A stretch of 64,000 nucleotides of DNA from Gambelia wislizenii. Taxonomy: Eukaryota; Chordata; Lepidosauria; Squamata; Crotaphytidae. The DNA lies in contig JAUMIR010000005.1 in the NCBI GenBank assembly GCA_030847615.1, positions 213,078,645 to 213,142,644 on the forward strand. Direction: 5' to 3'. The notes under the pieces were generated by a model. The model saw only the letters and a list, made by a program, of their open reading frames with translations, did no database searches and was not told where the DNA came from. Position numbers and translations under genes: made by a program. Of this stretch, positions 42,950 to 55,750 are shown in pieces (position 1 is the stretch's first letter; every line of letters starts with the position of its first letter).

Positions 42950-45900
42950 ACATATATTTTAGGTTGTACACCTTTGTCAGGACTGACTGTTTTTGGTTGT
43001 TTTGCTTGTATAGCCCCATCAATGTATATCAATAAATAAAACTAAGAACAAAAGTTATATTTTTTCAAGATAGCATAGCTTATACTATATTATGTTTCAT
43101 CTCTCTTTTCTAAACTATAAAGACCCAAACATTTTTATTGTGGGGGAAAGTGCTCCAGACCTCTGATTGTTTTAGTTCCCCTTTTCTGCAACTCTTCTAA
43201 CTCTGTTTTAGAATTACCTTGCTACCACAACTCATACTCATGTGTTAAAGAGAAGGCAGCAAAGATTTGTGAAGAAGTCAGGATAAACAAGAGAAGCAGT
43301 GTTCAGTACTTACAAGTATTTAGTCTTAGCTTGAGCAGAAGACTAGAATGACGTTAGGATTTGCACATTAGTTTTGAAAAATAGCAGTTGCAGACTTAAC
43401 ATCTCACTGCTGGCTCTTCTGGCTAGTGCTAATGAGTTGCAGTTCACCATCGGCAGAGCTACATATTCTCCACTCTTGTTGTAATATAATGAAAATACAT
43501 ACTATACATCGGTATCTTGGCTTTCGCTTACAGAATTATCAGAACTGGATCACTGGTTGGGACTGGTGGAAAACTGGCTGAAGATTAAGAAATAAAACAA
43601 AATCCAGAAAGAAAAGTAGTATTGTTTTTACAAGATCAGCTGATCAAAAAGTCTCCCTAAGCTGAGATGCCATTCTTCCATTTATTTATTTATCAAGCAA
43701 TTAATCTTCAGAGCATTCTTTGATCTGATGCTGCTTTTGAATACTTATATCAATGAGAACTAGGAGTGCTTTTTAACAACTTTGGTTAGCACTCTAGCTG
43801 ATTTTTTTTAGCTGGCACAGTACTGTTTTAATAACCACTGCAGCTTGGTGGGGAATATAGTTTTGGATGGAAAATTGGTGAGATTTGTATGATATTAAAG
43901 TGAAATTGAATTGGGGTATTTGGGCATCTGGTGACCTGCTTACATTGTTCAATAAGTCCTTGTTCTCATCAGTCTAGTTTCGCCTTATGTAAAATGTTAG
44001 GCAGTAGTAGAGAAGAAAACAAGAAACAAGAGTTGTGTGGTGTTTTAGCTTTCAGGTCCCACCCTGAATTATCTAGGGGAGTACAAGTCAATTGTCTATC
44101 TAGTTCAGATGCATCCAAAAATATAAGCAGGACACCAATATTCCTTTATTTGTCCTCAGCTTCAGCAACACATCAGCCAAAGGGCAAGGTGATATACTTG
44201 TATTATGTATCCATCCTATGCAATACTTGAACAAAACTAATAACCAATGTAATGTATTCAGTTTGAAAAACCCATGGCCAGTCTTTCACCACCTGTTTTC
44301 TTTTCTCAGTTTGAATGAAAATTAAGGAAGGGTTTCAGTGTTGACATGAGGCGCCTGGCCTGATCTGCCTTCTCTCCACTGCATGTACCCCTATAGCTTC
44401 AAAGTACAGAACAGATTCAGGCACTGATAACCCCATAAAAGGAAACAATGAGATTTCCCAGGAAAGAGAGGAACAGTATAGAGTCTCCTATTGAAACCAA
44501 CAGAAATTGCTGAAGAAAGGGCAGAGCTTGGAAAATGTACTTTTAAAAGAATGCAACTTCTATATTATTCCAGCCAGCATGGCCACCTGCCATGCTCATT
44601 GAATGGGGGTGGGGGAGTGCAATAGTAAAAAAAAAATTCCACCTTTTGATCTTATGATGGATGATTGGTACAGAATATACTAGTGAGTGGTTGCTACTGG
44701 GAACTGTGATGAACCTGGATCTAAATGCTGTTGTTACCCCTGATTAGAATAGACCCATTGAATCAATGGGATTTACTTACATGTTGACTCACCATTTAAC
44801 AATTGAGCCAGTGGGTCTTCTCTAATTGGGATTGACTGATTTACAGGCCATTCATCCTGCCACCTGATGATAGGACCCAAGGGTGGGCTTTTTGGTTTTG
44901 TTTGGTTGATTTTTTTTCTTCCAGAAGTAGTGGATAGAGGTAAAGTAGTTTGTTAACCACATGGAAAAGTCCATATCCTATAGAAGAAAAATCTAGCAGT
45001 GGTCAAAATATTTTGGATGAACACGTGTATATGTTTTTTCCTGTTTTACAACTATGCTGTTTTGACATTTTCAGGACAATCCGCTATGACTCAGCCTTGT
45101 GGCGGAGAAAGACACTTGCAAAATGGTTTTGATAAAAACAACTATTTACAATTATTTTAAACTGTTTTAATTTGCAGTGTAAAAAGTTCTGTTTTTCCAT
45201 TTACTAATTAATGATGTAATACAATCTTTAAACACTCAACATGAAAAGCACTTGAAAACTAGATAACAGCAACTGAAAAGGAAAAAACATACTAAAGATC
45301 TCTAAAGTTCTGTGACAGACTTCTGAAGACCACTGTGGCCTTTTCACAATAAAAACTGAGATGCATTCATTTGTTCAATTTAAAATATGCAGTAATGACT
45401 GAATAGTGTTTGACAGAATATTACTTATAACAGATACTCAAAATAAAACAAACTGGAAACAAGATTACTTGTCCCATTCTAAAGTGGCTTAATTGACAAA
45501 GGATAAATTACTAAAACTGTATTACCACTTCCCTCAAAGCTAAACTAAGCCTACATGTCAAACATTGGCGGATGCAAGAGGAAGGATGCTATTGCACTCT
45601 TGTCCTGTTTGTGGGATACCTATAGGCAACTGGCTGGCCACAATGTGAATAAAAAGTTCTACTAGATGGATCTTTAGTCTAAACCAGCATGGCTCATGTT
45701 CTTGAATGATGAAAATGTTAATTATATATGTTGCAATCCAGAGAGCCATTTAGTGACATATTTGTACAAAATACATGTTCTGTTCACGTGTCCTTCCCCA
45801 CTTTCCAAGCCACTTTTGAAACATTTCAGTGGCTTGATCAGTTTTTATGGGGCTATGAAAATACCAAACATGCCCACACAAGCCAAAAGGGGTCTTGAGT

Positions 45901-46900
45901 TGTAGTCACATTTTGTTTGCTATTTTTTTTTATCATGTTAATATTTCCCTTCATATGTTTCTTTTCAAATACTCTGGAGGCTTAAATTAGGAACTTAGAA
46001 ATTCTGACACAATTGTAATGTGATGTTCTATAAGCTATTTTAAAATATTTGCATAAGCTAACTTTAAGTGTCATCTACATTTGGAACTTGTCATGAATTT
46101 ATTCAGTGAGGATTTGCGTCTAACCAACCAACTAAAAACTCTGCTTTTTGCCTGCTGAGCAGTGAATGCTCTATTATGGAATAAAGTGGGATTGATGGAA
46201 ATTATCCATCAAGTCACTGCTTAACATTTCATTTGTTCAGTTCCATATATTAGATGATCAAGTCAGTGCCTTAATACTACTTGATCTATACAAGCTATCC
46301 CAACAGAACTTGCTCAGGAGTATTATGTCCTTTTCCTTAACCTATGTAGTCTCCTCAAACATAACTAGTTCTATCCTGATCCAAGAAGGATTACTGATAG
46401 GTCTTTTTTTGGGTGTGAGGGGGTCATAAAATAAAACTGTATAATCATGCTTGCTTTCAAAGGAAAATATTATGGTTCAGCATGCTAGAGAAACCCCCAG
46501 CTAATAGGCAAAAGAGGCTTACGAGTCACCACATTATCCTAAGTGTACGTAGGTTATATGGAATGTTTTCTACACTTTTGTTTTTACTATACATTTTTAA
46601 TCCTCACAAGTACTGGGTACCTTTCAGACAAAACTCTTGTCTTCCAAAATGTCACTGGAATTTTGCTTTCTGTCTTCACCGCTCATGAAATTTTTTTATT
46701 ACTTTGGAGTTCAGATGGAACACTCTCTGAGGCAATATCTGTTTCTTTTTCTCTTTTTTTTTACCAAGACATATACTGTATGGATGGGGAATGTGTACAC
46801 TTTCAGATGTTTTTGAACTATAATGCCATCTTCTCTCATCATTGGCTGTGCTAGCAGGGTTGACAGAAATTTACAGTCCAACAAAATCTGGAGGGTCACA
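42950..46900. other. intergenic/FGD6 3' flank, mostly unassigned
   Basis: AT-rich sequence between the repeats and the FGD6 stop codon. Any FGD6 3'UTR would run leftward from 48,135 into this stretch, but I could not choose a poly(A) site. A decayed repeat with 'tgaactataatgccatcttctc' and 'tacagtccaacaaaatctgg' lies at 46,790-46,910. No gene seen. Confidence 0.4.
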
Positions 46901-46919
46901 TTTTTTGCACTCCTGCTTA

Positions 46920-47610
46920 TACAGAACCTGGACACGTGGCCAAGCAACATCAGTGTGTGGTCAAGATGACAACAGTTATTAATGAGGAAGAACACACAAG
47001 CTAGGAAGGGCAGGGGCTATTTGCTTTTACCTGAATTTACAAGGAAGGCAAGATTCCACCACACCTCCTCTCCTGCTGAGTTACGTGAGTACAAACTACT
47101 CTTGTACTTTTAATACCCTCAAACATTTCAGTTGAAAATTGGTACACATCTGGCCATGCAACATCAGTGTGACCAAAATGGCAAAAATTATTAATGAGGA
47201 AGAACACTCAAGCTGAGAGACAATGCAGTAGTTCCCTTTTGCTTGTATCTATTGGGAAAGGCAAGATTCTGCCCTCTCCTCTCCCCCCACTGAGTTGAGT
47301 GCAAACTACTTTTGCACTTTAAACTCAGTTTGCAACAACACAAGTAAGCTAAAGGGTTAAATGTGGGAGGAGGAGAGAGAAACAGGCAGCTGAAAAAAGT
47401 GCAACAGCAAAGGATTACTTGGGACTGTTCCTGCCCAACTGGGACAGTTGGAGGGCATGTCTTTGAGCTCAGTTTTCACCAATTAAAGTAAGCTGAGGAG
47501 AGGAAAATGTGAGGCGAGAAAGTGGAATATTTGAAAATCAACAGAAAAAATGGGATGACAGAGGATTAATCAGGACTGTCCCTGCCAAATCGGTACAACT
47601 AGAAGGTATG
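46920..47610. repeat. internally duplicated repeat block
   Basis: A unit with 'gcaacatcagtgt' and 'ttattaatgaggaagaacac' occurs at 46,944 and again at 47,158, 214 bases apart. Downstream a second pair shares 'aggattacttgggactgttcctgcc' (47,415) and 'aggattaatcaggactgtccctgcc' (47,562). This looks like an old repeat with tandem duplications. Confidence 0.65.
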
Positions 47611-48135
47611 ATATGCAGATTTGAAGAGTTTACTAGTGTTTCTAAATATATGTACAAAAGCTTCAGGTAAATTATATATTCATCTTGCACTGCAAGAGAG
47701 TGTACAACATTTCTGTCAGATTATCATAGATTTTTTTAAAAAAAATCTGCATAAAGGCCTTCCTACCTAAAAAGAAAATTGAACAGCAGGTTTGATACTA
47801 GTGATGGCAGTTCTGCAGCAAAACAGGTTTTCTGACAAAATAAAAATCCAAGCTCAAGGACACTTTGGAATTCAATGTGAATTTCAGAAAATATTTTGAC
47901 CATTAAGTAAAACAGTGGAAGAGTTTAATAAATAACACTTTTTGTATGACAAAAAGACAAGTATACACAATTCTTTAAAAATTACTTTGCCTGAACAAAA
48001 GAGGCAAGGTCTTCTAACTCTGATGTACAAAATAGGATTGTTTTGGTTAATGTTTAAAAATTTAGTGAATCTCCTATAGTATGTGCTTATGCCATATGAC
48101 TTTTTTTCTTTAAACAAAGGACACCATCAAACAAG

Positions 48136-48172
48136 TTACAGTACTGTGGCTTCTTGAAAAGCTTCTATCCAC
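48136..48172 (-). CDS. FGD6: FGD6 terminal exon (coding part)
   Basis: Acceptor cttttcccacag. It encodes [11 protein letters not shown] and TAA (48,138-48,136); the conserved W belongs to the C-terminal PH helix. The 3'UTR continues leftward. Confidence 0.94.
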
Positions 48173-51100
48173 CTGTGGGAAAAGAAGAAATATTACTTTC
48201 TTGTGACCAAACAAAATGATTTTCAGTTGAATACTTTCATTAAGATGTTCCATTACTCAATTCTGTCTATCATTAGCTAGAAATAGTACAATTTTATCCA
48301 AACCACATTGTGGGCTGTTATTAAATGGGTTTCAAAATCCTCAATTTGAAAACAAAGGCCAAGATCCAATGCTAACAGAATTAGGTCTTTCTTTCTTTCC
48401 CCCTACACCTCTCTATCATGTCAAATGACCTACTTCAAAAACAGTTTCATAGCATTCTGGAGAAAGTTTTAGGGTGCACTGTGGAGCTGTAGGAGGGAAG
48501 GGGGATTGCAGATTATGGGAGAAGCTATGGGATCCTGAATGAAGTACATGTTTGGATCCTGGATAAAGTTTATTTGAGACTGCACACAACCATAACTAGC
48601 TTCCTCTTTACTGATATTATCCCGGGAGACACTAGAGGAATAGATGCTTCTCTCTTTCTACAGTGTGCACCATCTGCAAAATGGGTTTAATAGGCAACCT
48701 GTAAGCCTCTGGTATTGACTGCAACATCTCTCACCTTTTTTTACTCTTGTTAGACTGACAGAAGTTCCAGACCAACAATATCTAGTGGGTCATAAATTGC
48801 CCTGTGATTTATACAGTCGTCCCTCTGTATCCACAGATTTTTTTATCCACAGATCCAACCATCCATGGCTTGATCATATTTCAAAAATAATAATTCCAAG
48901 AAGCAAACCTTGATTTTCCCAATTTATATAAGGGACGCCATTTTACTATGCCATTGTATATAATGGGACTGAGCATCCATGGATTTTGGTATCCAAGGGG
49001 GGGGGGTCCTGGAACCAAACCCCAGTGGATACCAAGGGCCCACTGTACTGGCATGCTTTAACATGGATTGGCCAAATCATGCCTGTACAAGTACAAAAAC
49101 TATACAAATAATGTATATAATTAAAGCAGCTTGTATAGAATCCCAGGTATCTTACTGAACATGCAAGGTTTAATCAAGGAATGGTAACTTACTTTTGTGT
49201 TGACTGGGGATCATCTGCTTTGAATATGTAAAACAAAGTATTTTTGTGCATCAGATGGAAAACTTTAGAATCTAAGTGTTCATCTTTGACTTCAGCAACA
49301 GTAAATCCCAATAAAGGCTGGCTCTCCAAAGCGGCTACATCCTAGTTTAAAAAGAAAATCCAGAATCAAAAATATTCCTGTAATTGCAACAACTTGTAAA
49401 GTAAGCTGTGGTCTCAATCACATACAAAAAAATCCCCAAAACATTTCCTGCAACCTCAACACAAATTCCTTGGAATGGATCCCAAGGATCACTTCCACAA
49501 GCAGAGGGAACCTCTGGTTTCAGCCTCCTCTTTTATTCATTTATTTTGCTTTTATTTAATACAACTGTATTCAGAGTTGCTACAAGAGTAAACATGGCCT
49601 CATAGCCTGGGAAAAAACCCACGAAAAAGCTATGGATTCCGGCCTTTGGCTTCACATACTGTTAATTGTCTGGCTTTTAGAAAATCCTGAGTTATTGTTC
49701 ACAAGTGATGCGATACAACTCCTACCTTCCTGATTGCTTCTTCTTGGGCTCCCTCTATCAGAAACAGGTATAATAGAAGCTTATCAGGAAGAGTAAATTA
49801 GTGTTATGTCCAAATTGGGACTTGTAGCGTGTTACCCCCAAACAAGCCAGGAATCAGGATCCACCTTCAAACTTGGGCTTCAGATTCTTGCTTGTAAACT
49901 GCTCAACAAACCAAAGTCTGAATCCTATCCGTTAGACCTAAGCAGAGGAAATCTACTGAATCAATCGTTGATTGGTGGGTAGACACATAAGTAAATCACA
50001 ATGATTCAATAGATCTATTGTAGTTTGGCCTAACAATAGGTTCTAGGCCCAAGACTTCCAGTTTGGTTGTGACACCAAACTCCTGGCAAATTCCAAGTCT
50101 GATGCGAGGAGCCAACATTAAGCAAGAATTAACATTAAACAAGAATTTTCTAGAAATCTGGCCTACTGCTTTGTGCTATTGTGGCCACTTATCATCATAA
50201 TATTGGTTTTTGAAAAAACAGCAGCAACTTGCTTAAAGCCATTTCTTATGAATCAAAATTTGACACTAGCTTTTGGGCCTCACCTCAACATTTCACCTGC
50301 TTATACACTAAATCTTCTCTATTAACTTGGCATCTGAGTTTTGATTTCTTACCTCACTAGCAGCATATGTGTACAGCACCTTATTTTTTATCACAAACCA
50401 CAGGTGTTTCCATGGCTTTTTGCTACCCTTTGATCTGTATAAATAGCCACTCATTGAAGAATCTTCTGTACTGGCTGATACCTACAATTAAAATAAATAT
50501 GGTACTGTAAGATAGCCATGGACAGCCATAATTCAAACCATGGTCTCCTGAAGTCCTAGTCCACCACTCAAACCACTACACCACACTGGCTCTCTTAAAA
50601 TGAGTAAGAATAATAGAACCATATGCAGATCTACTGAGAAGTAAGCTCCACCGATTTCAGTGGAGCTTACTTCCAAGTAAGTGTGTGTAAGATTATTTGC
50701 ATCCTTTGTCAGCAATATCCCTTACTGTCTCATATTTGGCATGGTGATTTAGTTTGAAACATTTAGAAGTTAATGTGCAGAATGTGGATCTGTAAAATAT
50801 GAGGGGCAATATTGGAGAAACAGAAGTTACGTTTTTGATTTTGCAAGAGTACATACTTCCTCATATTAAAAAGAGAAAATGTACTTGGATAGCAGCAGGG
50901 CACACTTTAAAAAAGGTATGTGATTCATAATTAAAATGATGGGCAGATTTATTAAATAAATCAAAATAACCCAACTATTTTAATTTGTTATGCATAAACT
51001 CTTCATTTCAGTCTTCCCAAAACTTTATAGCAATTCCAGGGATAAATTAACCACCTGTCTGTACCCATCACAGGTAAATCTGCAGCCCATTATCTGGTAA

Positions 51101-54100
51101 CTTTCCCATTTCTCAACACTACACTGTGCTCTCTCTTCTCCTTGCCTGCGCATTACCCCCTCTGTACCATCATTTCTATATTACCATTTCATTCCTTTAC
51201 ATCATCTTATCCTCTCTTTCTCTGCCAACCACTGATTTCCTCTCAACAAACTCAGCAAAGCACATAAGGCAGTCTCTTTCCCACCATTCTCACAATGAGG
51301 ATGCAATCCTACTGAAAGAAAATTCCAATACTCTCAGTAGGACTGAAATTCTGAATAAACTTGTGTAAGCATTTAATCAGAGCAAACCAAGTTTGCAAAT
51401 GAATGTATTTGATAGAGAGCTAAAGCCAATTGTGATTGCCTGATGGGTGTACTTTGTATCAGTGCTACTCAAAGTGGTGGTCCCTGGATCAGTGCTGGTC
51501 TGCAAGTCATTGGTTGCCAGTCCACAGAGTTTCCAGGAAAGAAACAGTTGTAGCCAAAAGGCACAAATATGGTTCTGGTCTCTGGCAGAGGATAATCGCT
51601 GGTTCCTTCACATCAAGACAGTGTGAGAAGCACAGCTCTATATTTTGTGCTTTTTCAGACATGTTTGTATTAGTCACATATCTTTGATCCCCAACTGTAT
51701 TCCTTAAGAAATTTTTAATGCACACTCCTCCCAATGTAATGGTCCTCAAATATGTTAAGGCTGCATAATCTTCTCTACTCTGGTGCCTCCATGGTGTTGG
51801 ACTATAACTCCCATCATTCCCAGTCACTGACCATCAACATAAATCAGAGAGAGCAGATTTTTTAAAACAAACAAACAAACAAACCTTGACTCTAAGGTAA
51901 AATTGAATTGTAGATATGGTTCAGTGTGAGCAGCCTCTTGCTGAATATATTAGATACCATTTTCAGTAGGATATAAATAAGGAGGTTATTAAAACCAAGA
52001 GGTTTACAAATAAGTACAGTGTAAGCTATCAGTCTCTAGAAAGGACTGATTCTAACATAAAAAATTAATTGGCACTGAGCAGAGCAGAGCTAAACTATAC
52101 ACTGAACTCTTCTGCATCAATGTTCTATGTAGGGACCATATAGCAGGTACTGCACGTAACATACTTCCCAGGAAACATTAAGTATACATCAACATTTAAC
52201 TAACTCAGAACTACAGGCAGTACTAAGAGGATTCATACACAAACCACTGAAATATAAACACATTTAAGTTAGATAAATAAATTGTGTCTGGAAATTCCTC
52301 AGGATGTCTGCTGTTTTTTCAGCAATAAGGCATGCAAATAGTTCTAAGATTCTAGAAATGCTTTTCATCAAATTGTAAAAAGAAATGATACACAGCCTCA
52401 GTAAACTGAACACCAAAAATATTCAATGGGATTGCAACAGAACATCTCAAAGGAGCAATGAGTGTCCAGCACTATATTTTGCTCTGTTTGATTGTTGACT
52501 TCCACCATTCAAAAGTAACACATTGCATGAAAATATGTCTACAGAATCATACACAGCTTTATAGTGTTTTTCTTTCTCTCTACCACAACCGTCTATATTC
52601 TTGTAAGGTCTTCAAAGTGCTAGTTTCAGGCACAAAAGAACTCCAAGGAACTTGGGTTCTCATTAAGAGTAAATGTTTGAATTCACCTCAAGGGATAGGT
52701 AGGAGTTTCAGCCTGCCATGCTGCCCACATTTTAAATTCTTTAACCAAGGGGGGAAATAAGTTATATGTTGCACATGGCAATATAATTTAAAGGGCTATA
52801 ATGGGACGGAGGGACAAATGCTAGTGGTCTGGACTGTACCTAGAATAAGATACAGCAAGTAGTCCCTGATTATTCATATGCAAACTGCCCCATCCCACAA
52901 TAAAATCCTATTACTAAAAAAGCCAAAATAGCGTGTTCTGTTCCATTCAGATACATCTCCCTTCCCCAGCAAAGGATTTTACTAAAGATGAGCAATAAAT
53001 CTGCAAGTAAATACAAATAACTTTAATGTTAAATATGCATAACACATACTTCCTTGAGAGCAGCTGGAATCTTTTTCTGCTTTCTTCCAGAAGGGATACT
53101 ATGCAACACTGTGGACAAGGCACTAGATGGAGATCTGTGATTTACTGGAGAGCCATTTTTAGGAGATTTACAGAAATGATCTGAAATGGAGAAAATGTGT
53201 CACTTGTTTTGTGCTACAAACAAATAAAAATCTCAGCATCCTGCTTTTGTGTTACTGATTGTAAATGTTAAAGGCACACTACCCATTCGCCTCTGATAGT
53301 ATTTTCATAGGTGACATAAAAAGTGACTTTTAGTTTCTTTTGTACTACTTGTATATTTAATGGTAATTGAATTGCAGTTTTTACTGCTCTGGAATCTACC
53401 ACTCTGCTTACTTTTTTATTTGTGAACACGGGGCTATCAAACATATGTGGGCAACTGTTAAAACAAGTTTCAGCTCTCCTGAAAAATTGGATCTCAAATA
53501 GATACAGATTTTTACAAACACTATTGTCTATATTACCAAACAAGTGACAAGTGATTATAATTTAAATTCCCAGATGCACTTATGCAAAACATTTTCAAAA
53601 CAAGGAAAGATGTTTAATGAGCAAGATACATTTTCACCTCAGGAGAACCCCAAAGTTAAAGACTAAAATGTATGCACAGAACATTCTTCTTTTGTGAATT
53701 TAATTCTGTTCCATTTAATCCTCAAGGAACTGTGCCTCAAGCCACAGTGAAATAAAGAAAGTTCTGTCTCAGGGATTATAGCCTCTGAAAAGAAATCTGA
53801 ACTGAAAATAAGAATAGCAAAAACTGAAAGCAAAGTTAGGCAAAAAATATATTCCCTTACCCTGTTTTTGTAGCTCTTTAAAACAATGATCACATACTCT
53901 TGCAGGGTGATTTTTCATATAGTCTAACCCATGCTTATTTGAGGAACAAGCCTGGCAGATTACCTTAAAAAAAAAACATGTAATGAATACACACATATAT
54001 CTATACACATCTCTTTCAGGTCTGTACTTTAAGATCATTCATCTGCATGCTTCGATATAATCAAAGGGATTTCATACAACAACTATTTATTTCTTCTGAT

Positions 54101-55718
54101 TTATTCAGAAGATACTTCAAAACTGTATTCATGTTATAGATTTTGATGCTTTGGGATTAGATGCTCAAAGATTTTGGAAATTAGAGACTTCAAAGGTCTC
54201 TAATTTCCAAAATTTAATGGAGGATACTGCCATTGGCTTTTCTTTTTATTTCAGTTCTTATCTGGAAATATAGCCTATGGTTTGGCTTAGCTGTAATACT
54301 AAACCATAATTCTGCACTACAGGAACAAGCAATGGGTTTGCATTGCATTATCTTTTCTGCCAAACTTGTGGAGAGAAGATCTGATATACTCTTTAAAGTA
54401 ACCAGTTTTTCATCACATCTGGTCTGGGAAAGTCTTATTAATTTAAACCATGATTTGCTGAAACAAGCCAGGATCAGAAATATACATAGGCCTCTTCAGG
54501 TCATAAGGGTAAACAATAAATAAATAAATAAATAAAAATAACTGCCTCCCCCACCCCTGCAAAATAGTTCATTTAACTCTTCCCTCTCACATGGTTTCAA
54601 GGAAGGGCTTAGAAGCTTTCATTCCTCCTTTTAAAACTCCACAGCTTTTTGTATCATCCAGTTGCAGTCATATCAATCATTACTGTAAACAAGACAACTT
54701 CAGACCAGAAATTATGATGCTGAAAGGCCTTTGTTAGGCACAGCTGAACAGAGAATAGGGTTTGGACAATGAGACAAGCTGTAGTCAATCTAAAATAGTG
54801 GTGCAACTTTTGGCAATTGACTGGCTGCTGAAGAAGCAGCTTTAAAGATGGGACACTGTATCCTTCCCACCCTCAATGTTTTTAAAATTGTTTTTAATTT
54901 GATTGTTTTAATATGGTTATTTGTTTAATTGCATCTTAATAGTACGACTGTTTAGTAATATTAGGGTGATTTTAGTTTTGAGGAGGTGAAACTTAGATAA
55001 GTCATTTAGCAGAGGTCTCACCCTCCCCACACCATCCCGCTTTCATTTCCTCTTCTGCTTGCAGTGACCTCTACTATAAACAAAAGCTATTTATTCTAGG
55101 GTCTGGGGCCATTTGGTACATTGGGAGTTACACAGCAAATACCATCGAATTATAGTACAATCTTCTAAAAATTTCAATGCTTTGTTAACAGGCTGCAATG
55201 AAAATTTTCTGTGACGGAAATACAGTATAGCTGTGAAATGTTTCCAACCTTCCCACATGCTCTGCAGTGGTGTCTTCTCCATGTCAGTGTGAACTCACTA
55301 GTACAGATCATACACATGGTAGCTCTTGTATCAGGAATCCAGATTGGAGCCTTTGACCCTATAGGGCTATCTTCTTGCTCTTTCTCTGGGTCTGCCTAAG
55401 AAAGACAGAGAAGGAAGATTAACTTAGGAAAATCTTGCATGTTTAGTTTTTTAAAACAAAATTTACATTTAGGATTGTATGCATTACAATTGTACATTTA
55501 TCAAGGACATGAACAATCCTTCTCACCAGCTATGGTTCTGGACTGGGAAGACCCAGGTGAAATCCCTAATCACCAGTGAAACCCACTGGGTGACCCTGAG
55601 TCACTTGTCTCTCAGCCAATCCTACCTCCATAAGGTTGTTATGAGGATAAAAATGTGGAAGATCATCATGTATGCCAAATTAAGGTCCTTAAAGGAAAGA
55701 CAGGATACAAATGTGATA

Positions 55719-55750
<32 letters not shown>

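Noticed and set aside
54179..54205. Perfect short inverted repeat around 'cttcaaagg'
   Set aside because: A 27-base palindromic stretch with no neighbouring element or target duplication; likely chance or old palindrome.
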